37,175 bases of DNA from Ralstonia sp. ASV6 (GCF_016429285.1 NZ_JAELUI010000049.1:1-37175), one strand, 5' to 3'. Positions 1 through 7,522 are shown, counted from the stretch's first letter. The notes: a model not told the origin generated them from the letters alone. Translations and numbers: made by a program.

Positions 1-213
1 GAACATGTAGAGACCGAACATGTTGAGCACAAGATGGGCGCCATTTGCGTGGAGGAAAGCGTAGGTCAGCGGCTGCCAAGGCATGAACACGCCATTGCCA
101 TCACCCGCCGACGCCACCAGCGGCCACAACGCGAAGGTGCGGATCAGCGCATCTCCAGCAAAGATCTCTGCGAGAAACACGACCACGTTGGCAACGATGA
201 GCAACTGGACCAT
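1..213 (-). CDS. Rhomboid-family intramembrane serine protease, N-terminal part (cut by window edge)
   Basis: Only the first 71 codons are in the window; the reading frame stays open to base 1. The translation starts MVQLLIVANVVVFLAEI, a first hydrophobic segment, and then contains the stretch WQPLTYAFLHANGAHLVLNM followed by FGLYMF. The W-x2-LTYAFLH-x3-HL-x2-NM pattern is the conserved L1 loop / TM2 entry of rhomboid proteases, where the His and Asn belong to the oxyanion region. The catalytic Ser and His would lie outside the window. The ATG at 213 is preceded by a strong ribosome binding site (AAGGGGG). An FNR-type promoter lies directly upstream (237-277), giving a predicted leader of only about 17 nt. 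What is seen: the N-terminal motif. Inferred: protease activity and oxygen control. Family assignment is fairly sure; the substrate is unknown. Confidence 0.8.
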   Translation of the reverse strand, partial: MVQLLIVANVVVFLAEIFAGDALIRTFALWPLVASAGDGNGVFMPWQPLTYAFLHANGAHLVLNMFGLYMF

Positions 214-236
214 GGAACCCCCTTTGATCTGTGATC

Positions 237-277
237 ACGATACGGGGGCCTGCATCTGCAGGGTTGATCTCGCGCAA
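237..277 (-). promoter_or_regulatory. FNR-type box and -10 element for the rhomboid gene
   Basis: Read in the direction of transcription, 277 to 264 is TTGCGCGAGATCAA, a TTGAT-N4-ATCAA palindrome with two mismatches in the distal half and a perfect proximal half. Exactly 21 bp downstream is TATCGT (242-237), a 4/6 match to TATAAT. The same hexamer at the same distance serves the export operon (18121-18161). The predicted start of transcription is near 230. Toward PolX, on the + side, the hexamer at the same distance is AACGAT and much less convincing. Confidence 0.55.
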
Positions 278-352
278 CCCGGATTCACGAATCAATGAAA
301 CGATGAGACATCCGTGCGCTGCCTATCAGTTCCGCAAAGTTGAGGCTCTCCC

Positions 353-2101
353 ATGCTGCAGACGGTTCCAGCTCAACATCAGGTGAACCAAACGATCGCG
401 ACGGTCTTCAACGAGATCGCTGACCTTCTTGAGGTTGAAGACGCCAACCCGTTCAGGGTGCGCGCCTACCGCAACGCCGCACGCGTCATCGATGGAATGG
501 CCGAAGGTGTGGATGTCATGCTGGCGCGCGGCGCGGACTTGACCGAGCTGCCGGGTATCGGCACCGACCTCGCGGCAAAGATGCGGGAAATTGTTGAAAC
601 AGGAACCTGCTCCATGCTCGTCCGGGTACGTGGAGAGGTCCCGCAGTCCATGGTCCAACTCCTTCAGTTGCCGGGGCTCGGCCCGAAGCGGGCCCGCATG
701 CTGCAGCACGAACTGGGGATTACCACGCTGGATGACTTGGCCAAGGCGGCGACCACCCATCAAATTCGAGCACTGCACGGCTTTGGCACTCAGAGCGAAC
801 AGCGCTTGTTGCAGGCCGTCAGCGCACGCCTGGAGCGTCATCGCCGTTACGGTCTTGTCGTCGCCAAGCCGTGCGCCGAAGCCTTGACACGCTACCTGCA
901 GGCAAGCGGCACGGTGGAGCAGCTTGTCGTCGCGGGAAGTTACCGCCGAGGTCTCGATACCGTCGGCGACCTGGACTTGCTGGTAACGGCCCGGAACGCC
1001 GCGTTGGTTATCGAGTACTTTGTCCAGTACCGAGAGGTGGCCAGCCGGATTTCCGCTGGTACAACCCGCGCCAGCGTCGTGCTCAAGAACGGCATGCAGA
1101 TCGATCTGCGGGTTGTGAAACCGGCCGCTTTTGGGGCGGCGCTGGTGTATTTCACGGGCTCGAAGCCCCACAACATCGCGCTGCGCAAGATCGCGCAGGC
1201 GCAGGGCCTGAAGATCAACGAGTACGGCGTGTTTCGAGACAGCGAACGTATCGCCGGGCACACCGAAGCGTCGGTCTATCGCGCCGTCGGTCTGCCGTGG
1301 ATCTGCCCCGAACTCCGTGAGGACCAGGGCGAACTCGAGGCCGCACGCAAAGGCATGCTGCCGACCCTCGTGGAAGAGCGCGACGTCAAGGGAGACCTTC
1401 ATGTCCACACGACCGCCAGCGATGGAACCGCCAGCCTGGAAGCGATGGCAGAACAGGCACGCCGACGAGGCCTTCAGTACCTGGCGATTACCGACCACTC
1501 GCCACGCATAGCCGTCACCCATGGGTTGACAGCAGAACGCCTGGCCGCGCAGGCCGATGCAATCGATCGTTTCAACGCCGAACACGAAGGGTGGCCGGTG
1601 TTGCTCAAGGGCGTCGAGGTCGACATTCTCGAAGATGGATCGCTGGATCTGCCCGACGCGGTGCTGGGGCGTCTGGATCTCGTCATTGGCGCCGTTCACA
1701 GCCATTTCATCTTGCCGATGGAGAAGCAGACCACCCGCATCCTCCGCGCGATCGACCACCCGCATTTCAGCATCCTGGCGCATCCCCTGGGCCGCCTGAT
1801 CGGCGAACGCAACGCCTGCAACGTGGATCTCAAACGGGTGTTGAAAGCGATTGCGGAACGTGGCTGCTACGTTGAGGCCAACGCGCAACCCGCTCGCCTT
1901 GACTTATCCGACTATGGATGCCGCCTGGCAAAAGCCACGGGCGTATTGGTGAGCATTGTCTCGGACGCCCACAGCCCAGCCGACCTCGCCAACCTGTCGT
2001 TTGGCGTCACACAGGCGCGTCGAGGATGGCTCGAACAGGCTGACGTGCTCAACACCCGCCCGCTGAACGCGCTGCTCGCACTGCTGAAAGGGACCATGTA
2101 G
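353..2101 (+). CDS. polX: DNA polymerase/3'-5' exonuclease PolX
   Basis: A 582-residue family X DNA polymerase with a C-terminal PHP domain, the usual bacterial PolX size and layout. It is expected to fill short gaps in base excision repair and trim 3' ends. Visible in order: an N-terminal helical 8-kDa-like domain; two helix-hairpin-helix motifs (LPGIGTDLAAKM near residue 65 and LPGLGPKRARML near 105); the polymerase palm signature GSYRRGLDTVGDLDLLV from residue 195, with its metal-binding D-x-D; a third Asp in MQIDLRVV; and the PHP motif GDLHVHT from residue 347 followed by ITDHS. The ATG at 353 lacks a strong Shine-Dalgarno, but the N-terminus matches the family. It is divergent from the rhomboid gene. 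The shared FNR-type box (264-277) points mainly the other way, so oxygen control of polX is uncertain. Family identification is firm. Confidence 0.93.
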   Translation: MLQTVPAQHQVNQTIATVFNEIADLLEVEDANPFRVRAYRNAARVIDGMAEGVDVMLARGADLTELPGIGTDLAAKMREIVETGTCSMLVRVRGEVPQSMVQLLQLPGLGPKRARMLQHELGITTLDDLAKAATTHQIRALHGFGTQSEQRLLQAVSARLERHRRYGLVVAKPCAEALTRYLQASGTVEQLVVAGSYRRGLDTVGDLDLLVTARNAALVIEYFVQYREVASRISAGTTRASVVLKNGMQIDLRVVKPAAFGAALVYFTGSKPHNIALRKIAQAQGLKINEYGVFRDSERIAGHTEASVYRAVGLPWICPELREDQGELEAARKGMLPTLVEERDVKGDLHVHTTASDGTASLEAMAEQARRRGLQYLAITDHSPRIAVTHGLTAERLAAQADAIDRFNAEHEGWPVLLKGVEVDILEDGSLDLPDAVLGRLDLVIGAVHSHFILPMEKQTTRILRAIDHPHFSILAHPLGRLIGERNACNVDLKRVLKAIAERGCYVEANAQPARLDLSDYGCRLAKATGVLVSIVSDAHSPADLANLSFGVTQARRGWLEQADVLNTRPLNALLALLKGTM

Positions 2102-2140
2102 CCGCCACACTCTTCGCATTTTCAGCCAATGGATCACGCC

Positions 2141-2181
2141 TTGCTCTCGGTCAAATGCACGCTTCACGCATCCCTTAGATT
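2141..2181 (+). promoter_or_regulatory. FNR-type box and -10 element for the BON gene
   Basis: TTGCTCTCGGTCAA (2141-2154) is a two-mismatch FNR box. TAGATT (2176-2181) follows exactly 21 bp later. The predicted transcription start near 2188 lies downstream of the first possible ATG of the reading frame (2129), so translation must begin at 2216. Confidence 0.5.
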
Positions 2182-2215
2182 CAAGGAAGGCTCCACTCGT
2201 GACGATGCGCCGCTC

Positions 2216-2599
2216 ATGAACACCGCTCCCTCCGCCGATCCTGAGCCCGATGCCGCAGCCTCGGTTCAACGCGCCAGCGAAAGCGTGTCGGCGTATCCCA
2301 TCACGCCGACGGTGCATGCCGCCCGCGGTCCCCTATTGGCCGATAGCGCCATCGCCGTACTTGCGAAAACCGCCGCGAGCTGGTTTGTTCCCGCCCTGGC
2401 GGAATACCTGACCGTGAGCGTGGTACGCGGGCGTGTTCGCTTGGCAGGACACAGTCAGGATGCCCGTCCGCTCGCGGGCCTGAAAGCCGCCCTGTTGGCG
2501 CTACCCGGCATCTGCGGGCTCGACCAGATGATTACGGTGGAGTCGGCGGGCAGCCCGCCACCGCAACCCGCATACGCGCAACGGTTTCACGCTGGATAG
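2216..2599 (+). CDS. BON-domain protein
   Basis: A 127-residue protein with one BON-like domain in its C-terminal half (residues about 45-110). The pattern is an alpha helix (SAIAVLAKTAASWFVP), a beta strand with a glycine turn (LTVSVVRGRVRLAGHS), a second helix and a final strand ending CGLDQMITVE. BON domains occur in stress-induced envelope or osmotic-shock proteins and are thought to bind phospholipid or ligands. The first 40 residues are polar and Pro/Ala-rich, without a clear signal peptide. The frame is open from an ATG at 2129, but the FNR-type promoter at 2141-2181 predicts a transcript starting near 2188, so I chose 2216. No good Shine-Dalgarno stands before 2216. The unknown gene at 2617 follows 17 bp downstream and is probably co-transcribed. 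The BON call is moderate because the domain is divergent. Confidence 0.7.
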   Translation: MNTAPSADPEPDAAASVQRASESVSAYPITPTVHAARGPLLADSAIAVLAKTAASWFVPALAEYLTVSVVRGRVRLAGHSQDARPLAGLKAALLALPGICGLDQMITVESAGSPPPQPAYAQRFHAG

Positions 2600-2616
2600 C
2601 CTGGAGGAATGCCGCC

Positions 2617-3000
2617 ATGAATCAGGCACGTTTCTGCACGACGCCTTGTCCATTCCCGCGCGTGGCCTTCGACCCCACATGCTGCGAATCAACGGATGAG
2701 ATTCTTCGGGCATACGCAGTGCTCTTCTGGTTCAACCTGTATCTCAGGTGCCCGGAATTTCCGACAGCCGACGGCATGTTCCCGCGGCACCCCGTGGTTC
2801 GCCAGGCCTACCTGCAGGTGCATGCAAGAGTCTTTTCACACTGGGCAGCAGCAGCCAACCGGATTGGGGTGACCACCGCGCAGTTCCGGGAAGTCTGCGT
2901 AAACGTGCGTGCCTCGTGGCTCGGGCCCGACGACCCATTACGCGCCTGTCGATCGCGGGCCAGCGTGCTGTCCGACTACCCGCAGCTGGATCTGGACTGA
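2617..3000 (+). CDS. Hypothetical protein, second gene of the BON operon
   Basis: A 127-residue protein that I do not recognise. The ATG at 2617 has a good ribosome binding site (GGAGG at 2603-2607), and the gene begins 17 bp after the BON gene, so it is a real gene in an FNR-type transcription unit. The protein has seven cysteines: two near the N-terminus (FCTTPC), a vicinal CC in PTCCES, and single ones in YLRCPEF, REVCVNV and RACRSRA. The middle is rich in aromatic residues (AVLFWFNLYLRC). No signal peptide or clear transmembrane segment is visible, although residues about 30-44 are hydrophobic. The cysteine content could mean metal or cofactor binding, but that is only a guess from composition. 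Confidence 0.7.
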   Translation: MNQARFCTTPCPFPRVAFDPTCCESTDEILRAYAVLFWFNLYLRCPEFPTADGMFPRHPVVRQAYLQVHARVFSHWAAAANRIGVTTAQFREVCVNVRASWLGPDDPLRACRSRASVLSDYPQLDLD

Positions 3001-3046
3001 CGGCGTGTGCACCCGCAGCAACGGATCGGATCGAACCGTTGGCGAG

Positions 3047-3087
3047 TTGATCCCGGTCAACAGTTCAAGGCGCAAGCCATTGAGAAT
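3047..3087 (+). promoter_or_regulatory. FNR-type box and -10 element for the hibernation factor gene
   Basis: TTGATCCCGGTCAA (3047-3060) has one mismatch to TTGAT-N4-ATCAA. GAGAAT (3082-3087), a 4/6 match to TATAAT, follows after exactly 21 bp. The predicted start is near 3094, giving a leader of about 95 nt before the GTG at 3189. Confidence 0.6.
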
Positions 3088-3188
3088 GGTCTGACTGGTG
3101 GCCGCGTTTGCGGTGCTTCAAGCAACACGTCGGGCACCCCAGTGTGCTTCGCATCCTCGCCTTTTTCCTTGCTTCATGGAGTCCAACT

Positions 3189-3536
3189 GTGTCCCTGCCG
3201 ATCGATATCTCGTTTCAAGGTGTGCCCCACTCCAAATCGGTGGAAGACGCCGTGGTCAAGCGGGCCCATCGCCTAGCCCACATTCGTCATGACATCACCC
3301 GCTGCCGCGTCAGCCTGACCCTGGGCGCGAAGCATCAGCACCAGGGCAAACCCATCGATGTCCATGTCATTGTCACCACGCCGCACCAGACGCACATTTC
3401 CAGCAAGACCTCGAACGAGGACGCCTACCTTGCGCTTGACGAGGCTTTCACGCACATAGAACGCATGCTGGTAGACACCGAGCAGAAACACCGGCCGCAC
3501 GCAGGTCAGCCGAGCTGCCGGACAGAGGAGGCGTAA
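3189..3536 (+). CDS. HPF/RaiA-family ribosome hibernation factor (short form)
   Basis: A 115-residue protein of the sigma-54 modulation / ribosome-associated family, which binds the decoding centre of the 30S subunit and silences ribosomes in non-growing cells. Visible: the N-terminal strand LPIDISFQGVPHS, a helix with basic residues (VVKRAHRLAHI), a strand CRVSLTLGAKHQ, a strand IDVHVIVTTPH, and the final helix containing AYLALDEAFTHIERML, all typical of the fold. It has no long C-terminal dimerisation domain, so it is the short HPF/YfiA type. The start is GTG 3189, with GGAG 7 bp upstream; the upstream extension of the frame to 3108 has no homology-like sequence. It stands alone behind an FNR-type promoter (3047-3087), which fits shutting down translation when oxygen runs out. 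The gene converges with phaB. Confidence 0.82.
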   Translation: MSLPIDISFQGVPHSKSVEDAVVKRAHRLAHIRHDITRCRVSLTLGAKHQHQGKPIDVHVIVTTPHQTHISSKTSNEDAYLALDEAFTHIERMLVDTEQKHRPHAGQPSCRTEEA

Positions 3537-3546
3537 TCCATGCTGG

Positions 3547-3585
3547 AGCGCTGTCGCTCAAGCCTATCGGGCGCCCGGCAGCGCT
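3547..3585. repeat. Inverted repeat between convergent genes
   Basis: AGCGCTG (3547-3553) and CAGCGCT (3579-3585) form 7-bp perfect arms around a shorter internal hairpin (GAGCG-CTGT-CGCTC). It lies between the ends of the hibernation factor gene and phaB and could stop transcription from both sides. No T-tract follows, so it is not a classical intrinsic terminator. Confidence 0.3.
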
Positions 3586-4330
3586 ACTGCATGTGCAGGC
3601 CACCGTTGACTGCGAGGTTGGCTCCGGTCAAGTAGGCGGCGTCTTCGGTACACAGAAATGCCACCAGGGCGGCCACCTCTTCCGGCCGCCCGAGACGGCC
3701 CAGCGGGATCTGAGGAAGAATGCGCTGCTGCATGACGTCTTCCGGAATATCCCGCGTCATGCGCGTGGCAAGGTAGCCTGGCGATACCGTGTTGACGGTC
3801 ACACCCTTGGCCGCGCACTCCAGCGCCAGCGCCTTGGTAAAACCGTGTATCCCGGCCTTGGCCGCGGAATAGTTCGTCTGACCAAACGCGCCTTTTGATC
3901 CATTGACCGACGAGATATTGATGACGCGGCCCCATCCGCGCGCAATCATGCCGTCATACAGCGGCTTGGTCATGTTGAAGACCGAATCCAGATCGGTTGC
4001 CAGGACATTCCGCCAGGCCTCAAGCGTCATGCGCTTGAAAGTCACATCCTGCGTAATGCCGGCGTTGTTCACCAGGATGTCGACCGGGCCGACCTTTGTC
4101 ACCACTTCTGCCGCGCATCGTTGGCAGGCCTCGTAGTCGGCCACATCCACGGCGAATGCCTGGAACGCACGGCCATGAGCCTGCTGCTCCGCAAGCCACG
4201 CAGCCACATGCGCATTCCCCAACGAATGGGTGACCACCACCCGGTGCCCGTGTGCGTGCAGGCGGACGGCGATAGCCTCGCCCAAGCCGCCCATGCCTCC
4301 GGTGATGAGCGCGATACGGTCTGTTGTCAT
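3584..4330 (-). CDS. phaB: Acetoacetyl-CoA reductase (PhaB-type, NADPH-dependent)
   Basis: A 248-residue short-chain dehydrogenase of the PhaB group. It reduces acetoacetyl-CoA to (R)-3-hydroxybutyryl-CoA, the monomer for polyhydroxybutyrate. Visible: the Rossmann motif GGMGGLG near the N-terminus, NNAGIT, the catalytic serine in NISSVNG, and QTNYSAAKAG with the YxxxK pair. PhaB-specific stretches are GVTVNTVSPGY and the C-terminal NGGLHMQ (NGGLHM is the usual PhaB ending). The start at 4330 is chosen because GAGG stands 5 bp upstream and the protein then begins MTTDRIALITGG, as in the family; the upstream open frame is not homologous. It is the last gene of a three-gene FNR-type operon with the nitroreductase and a secreted protein. 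No PHB synthase or thiolase is in the window, so this is a satellite copy, perhaps a redox outlet when oxygen is limiting. Confidence 0.93.
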   Translation of the reverse strand: MTTDRIALITGGMGGLGEAIAVRLHAHGHRVVVTHSLGNAHVAAWLAEQQAHGRAFQAFAVDVADYEACQRCAAEVVTKVGPVDILVNNAGITQDVTFKRMTLEAWRNVLATDLDSVFNMTKPLYDGMIARGWGRVINISSVNGSKGAFGQTNYSAAKAGIHGFTKALALECAAKGVTVNTVSPGYLATRMTRDIPEDVMQQRILPQIPLGRLGRPEEVAALVAFLCTEDAAYLTGANLAVNGGLHMQ

Positions 4331-4399
4331 GCCAACCTCGTCTGTGTGTATGGGTTGTTTGCGCAGCGCCAGCCGGTTGCGCCCCGGGGGGGCCAACAC

Positions 4400-4906
4400 C
4401 TATCGCCCGGAAGGCGCGCGGGCTCCGCGCTGAGCACATCCCCTCTTGCACAGGAGCCACTCTTCCTGCTCAGTCTCCGCAGGCAATGAAACAACCATGT
4501 CAACCGGTTGCGCTCCCGCGCGCAGCAGAACAGTACGCACGGCCCGCCCATACGCTGCCGTCAATTGGTAGCGCCCGTGCGGAAGCTTCATGTACAGCAG
4601 CGGGCCAGGCATGAGCAGGTGAAGCCGTGGCTTCCCGTGCTCGTCAACCACGGAGACGTCGATGTCGGACAACGCCTCACCATTCCTTGCCGACACCACG
4701 TTCAACCGGACGTTGAACCGGCCGGCCATCGCGTGCATGGCGTCACGCTCGTCGCGCCCGATACCGCCCGAGATATAGGCGATCTCGTTCTGAAATCGAA
4801 CCTCCGGTGTCGCACCGATGCCGGGTTCAGCCGCGATGACAGCCTGACTCGCAAGTAGCAGCGCAGTCAGGCAGCACCGTGGGAGAAAGAGTGTGGCCCA
4901 GTTCAT
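4400..4906 (-). CDS. Secreted protein of unknown function, carboxypeptidase regulatory-like
   Basis: A 168-residue protein with a clear Sec signal peptide: MNWATLFLPRCCLTALLLAS followed by QAVIAAEPG, cleavage probably after AxA near residue 26. The mature part has alternating strands (RFNVRLNVVSARNGEALSDI, then VSVVDEHGKPRLHLLM, then GPLLYMKLPHGRYQLTA) that resemble the small beta-sandwich of carboxypeptidase-regulatory-like or transthyretin-type domains. The C-terminus holds a CKRGC pair. It is therefore periplasmic or surface-located. It begins 9 bp after the nitroreductase stop and ends 69 bp before the phaB start, so it is the middle gene of that operon. The beta-sandwich reading is an inference from pattern only; the true function is unknown. 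Confidence 0.75.
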   Translation of the reverse strand: MNWATLFLPRCCLTALLLASQAVIAAEPGIGATPEVRFQNEIAYISGGIGRDERDAMHAMAGRFNVRLNVVSARNGEALSDIDVSVVDEHGKPRLHLLMPGPLLYMKLPHGRYQLTAAYGRAVRTVLLRAGAQPVDMVVSLPAETEQEEWLLCKRGCAQRGARAPSGR

Positions 4907-4915
4907 TTGCCAACC

Positions 4916-5566
4916 TTATGCAGAAACCGGGTGCCCCACCGTCTGCGCCAGCACCGGCATCTCATCTTCATTGAGTGACAGGGCCTCGGCCAACAGTCGG
5001 TGGTTGAGCCACCCGCGCACCACGCACGCCAGCCCGGCCGAAGCGCAGTACAGCGATACGTTCTGCGAGATGGCACCTGCGGCAACGCCAGAGAAGGTCT
5101 CGCGCTGCGATGGCGGCATCTGGTCGGCGCGTGCGTGGTTGACCACGTAAACCAGATCCAGGGGCGCCGCACCCACAAAGTCCTGATAGCCCGTCAGGTT
5201 GCGTGCATCCACGGCGTGCTTGAGTCGCAGCCGATGCGGCTCCGCTTCATAGCGATAGACGCCCTCGGGCAATGCAACGTAGATGTCGATCTCGTTCAGG
5301 CCGTGTGCGGACGGCGCGGTGTGTCCCCCTGTCTCGGGGCGGTTGATGCCGTCCGCCGCCCATAGCAGCTCACTGAGCTGCTGGAGCGAAAGCGGGGTCT
5401 GCGCAAACGCGCGCACGCTTTTGCGCTGGGCCAGCGCGGCCATCAGCACCGCGCCGCCACCCAGGTGCGGCGGTGGCAGTGCAATGGCAGCAGGTGCGGT
5501 GTTTGCAGTCGGCTTGGGCGGTTCAGCGCGCACCGGTTCGTAGGAAAGAAGCATCGCTTCGCTCAT
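4916..5566 (-). CDS. Nitroreductase-family (SagB-like) flavoprotein
   Basis: A 216-residue FMN-dependent nitroreductase-fold protein. Visible: the FMN-phosphate motif RKSVRAFAQTPLSLQQLSEL, the WAADGINRPETGGHTAPSAHG segment typical of SagB-like dehydrogenases, a middle region with GVYRYEAEPHRL, and the C-terminal GVAAGAISQNVSLYCASAGL, where a helix and a strand complete the dimer interface. Start 5566 is chosen because GAGG stands upstream at the right spacing. The first 40 residues are a Pro/Ala-rich extension. It is the first gene of a three-gene operon (nitroreductase, secreted protein, phaB) behind the only mismatch-free FNR box in the window. The family reduces nitro compounds or quinones, but SagB-like members can also be dehydrogenases of other substrates; the substrate here is unknown. 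Mycobacterial relatives in the nitroreductase fold (Acg) belong to the dormancy regulon. Confidence 0.85.
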   Translation of the reverse strand: MSEAMLLSYEPVRAEPPKPTANTAPAAIALPPPHLGGGAVLMAALAQRKSVRAFAQTPLSLQQLSELLWAADGINRPETGGHTAPSAHGLNEIDIYVALPEGVYRYEAEPHRLRLKHAVDARNLTGYQDFVGAAPLDLVYVVNHARADQMPPSQRETFSGVAAGAISQNVSLYCASAGLACVVRGWLNHRLLAEALSLNEDEMPVLAQTVGHPVSA

Positions 5567-5619
5567 GGCATTGACCTCAAGAACGCGGAAGGGTCGGGAG
5601 ACATCGCCCAACTGATTCG

Positions 5620-5660
5620 AGCGTAGCCAGCCAGCGCCGTTGAATGTTGATGGGCATCAA
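5620..5660 (-). promoter_or_regulatory. Perfect FNR box and -10 element for the nitroreductase operon
   Basis: TTGATGGGCATCAA (5647-5660) matches TTGAT-N4-ATCAA without a mismatch. On the minus strand TACGCT (5625-5620) follows after exactly 21 bp. The same hexamer at the same distance serves the phasin operon and the third universal stress protein. The predicted start is near 5613, giving a 46-nt leader. This is the strongest single site in the window. Confidence 0.75.
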
Positions 5661-5710
5661 CCGGAACGCTGGTGACCCTGCATCTCATGGAAAAAATGGG
5701 CTCGATGTGC

Positions 5711-7522
5711 TCAGCAGAAACATGCGGGCCGGCCTTCGGCTACCGGCAGCATAGACAGCACTTCATCCAATGCTGGATCCGGCCGGAAGATCGTGATGCC
5801 CTTGAGACGCAACTGCCACGCCTGAAATAGCAACGCCCCCACCTCGGCGGGCGACACCCCACCCGCAACAAGCACCGTCTTAGAGATCGAAGCGTCAATG
5901 AACGGCTGCAGCGCAGCGACCATGCGTAGGTGGTCCATACCGTCGACCTGTCTTGCGGTGACGAAGTAGTCGGGCAACGCAGCATGGCCGCCATGCACGG
6001 CCCGGAAGTATCGATAAGCGTGGTTCTCGATACGGTAACGCAGCGGCGGGCCATGCTGAACGCGCACGCGCCGCTCATACGTCCAATCAAAGGCCGGTTC
6101 GATCCCGCTGGAACAGTTACCGCCAAAAGCCAGGCTCACGCTACCGGTGGGCGCCAGCGACAGCAGATGACTATTGCGCAATCCGTGCCGGGCAATCGCG
6201 TCGCGCACGGCGTTGGGCAAGGCGGCGACGAAATGCCCCGGCGCAAGGCTGCGCTCGGCCCGGAACAGCGGATACGGCCCGCGTTCCTGCGCCAGTGCTG
6301 CAGACGCTGCGTAAGCGTTGTCGCGCAAGCACTGTCCAATCTGGGTTGTAAGGTGGCGCGCGTGCGGCGCGTCGTACGGTAGGCGCATCATCGTCAGCGC
6401 GTCGGCCAGACCCGTCACGCCCACACCGACCCTGCGCTTGGCGTGTGCCTCATGCATGTGCTCGGGCAGCGGCCAGCGCGTGATGTCGATCGCGTTGTCG
6501 AGCATCCTCACCTGTACCTGCACCGACCGGCTCAGCCCGACAAAGTCGAACATCGGTTGCCCGCCCACTCCAAACGGGCACTCGACCCAACGGGACAGAT
6601 CGATCGGGCCCAGCACACAACTGCCCCACGGCGGCAGGGGCTGTTCACCACAAGGATTGGTCGCGACGATGGTTTCGACCTCGGCAAGGTCGTTGGCTGC
6701 GTTGATGGTGTCGATGAACAGAAGCCCAGGCTCCGCACTGTGATGTGCGGCCTCGACAATCTCGCGCCAAAGCTGCCGTGCGGGCAGTGTCGCGTAGCAC
6801 CAGTTTCCGTTGCCAAGCGGGTGTGCGCCAGCCGCCCGCGCTATCGCATCGGGCTCGGCACGATGTTGCAGCGGCCATAACGCATCGTCGGCAACGGCCT
6901 GCATGAAGGCGTCTGTCACGGCAACCGATATGTTGAAGGTCGTCCAGCGCTTGCGCTCACGTTTGGCACGGACGAACAAGGCAAGGTCGGGATGGTCGCA
7001 ACGCAGCACGGCCATCTGTGCACCGCCGCGCGTGTTGGACAGTGCAAGCGACTTGCAAGCATGATCGAAGCGCTCGATGACCTCGCTCACGCTGCCGGTG
7101 CCAGCCTGCGCTTGCAGCGCAGCGCGTGGGGCCACGGGTGAGAAGTCGTAGCCTACGCCGCCGCCCATGCGCAGCGTGACCTGTGCCTGCGACAATGCCC
7201 GCTCAATGTCGCTGGCCGCCGCGATCTGCACACCGGGGCCCACAATCGGGTGCACAAAGCAGTTCACCATCGTAGCCTGCCTGGCCACGCCGGCATTCGC
7301 CATGATGCGCCCCGCCCCGATAGCACCATGCAACATGTTGGCGTAGAACAGGCGCGCAAAGTGCGCACGTCGATCGGGCGCTTCTGCCGCCGCCAATGCA
7401 TGGGCAACCCGTCTGAAAACGTGCTCGCGCGTCGTCTCGCCAGGTGCGAGATAGCGGTCCGCCAGCACGGCGGCGCAGACGGGAGGCAAGACCTCTGGCG
7501 CAATCCGTATCTCGCCCACCAT
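5711..7522 (-). CDS. nrdJ: Adenosylcobalamin-dependent (class II) ribonucleoside-diphosphate reductase
   Basis: A 603-residue class II ribonucleotide reductase. It makes deoxyribonucleotides with a B12-derived radical and so needs no oxygen. Visible: the N-terminal redox cysteine in VNCFV (C88), the MGGGVGYDFS motif near 120, the active-site triad N289-x-C291-x-E293 in NPCGEQPLPPWGSCVLG with its partner cysteine C302, LAPTGSVSLAFGGNCSSGIEP, and a C-terminal CFC that would be re-reduced by thioredoxin or glutaredoxin. The spacing C291-C302 matches the family pattern. Start 7522 is preferred because GGGAGG lies 7 bp upstream. It is shorter than typical NrdJ (often above 700 residues) because it lacks an extended N-terminal ATP-cone. 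It follows the alcohol dehydrogenase gene after 186 bp with no promoter that I can see, and is probably co-transcribed from the FNR-type site at 8775-8815. Confidence 0.92.
   Translation of the reverse strand: MVGEIRIAPEVLPPVCAAVLADRYLAPGETTREHVFRRVAHALAAAEAPDRRAHFARLFYANMLHGAIGAGRIMANAGVARQATMVNCFVHPIVGPGVQIAAASDIERALSQAQVTLRMGGGVGYDFSPVAPRAALQAQAGTGSVSEVIERFDHACKSLALSNTRGGAQMAVLRCDHPDLALFVRAKRERKRWTTFNISVAVTDAFMQAVADDALWPLQHRAEPDAIARAAGAHPLGNGNWCYATLPARQLWREIVEAAHHSAEPGLLFIDTINAANDLAEVETIVATNPCGEQPLPPWGSCVLGPIDLSRWVECPFGVGGQPMFDFVGLSRSVQVQVRMLDNAIDITRWPLPEHMHEAHAKRRVGVGVTGLADALTMMRLPYDAPHARHLTTQIGQCLRDNAYAASAALAQERGPYPLFRAERSLAPGHFVAALPNAVRDAIARHGLRNSHLLSLAPTGSVSLAFGGNCSSGIEPAFDWTYERRVRVQHGPPLRYRIENHAYRYFRAVHGGHAALPDYFVTARQVDGMDHLRMVAALQPFIDASISKTVLVAGGVSPAEVGALLFQAWQLRLKGITIFRPDPALDEVLSMLPVAEGRPACFC

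Noticed and set aside
299-304. PolX-directed -10 for the box at 264-277
   Set aside because: AACGAT lacks the TAnnnT pattern, so I assign that box only to the rhomboid gene.
326-1888. Long open frame of 520 codons antisense to polX
   Set aside because: High-GC shadow frame; no homology-like pattern, and the opposite strand has a clear polymerase.
2199-2219. Six-codon open frame GTG to TGA ahead of the BON gene
   Set aside because: Its Shine-Dalgarno would lie at the predicted transcript start, and the length gives no evidence of function.
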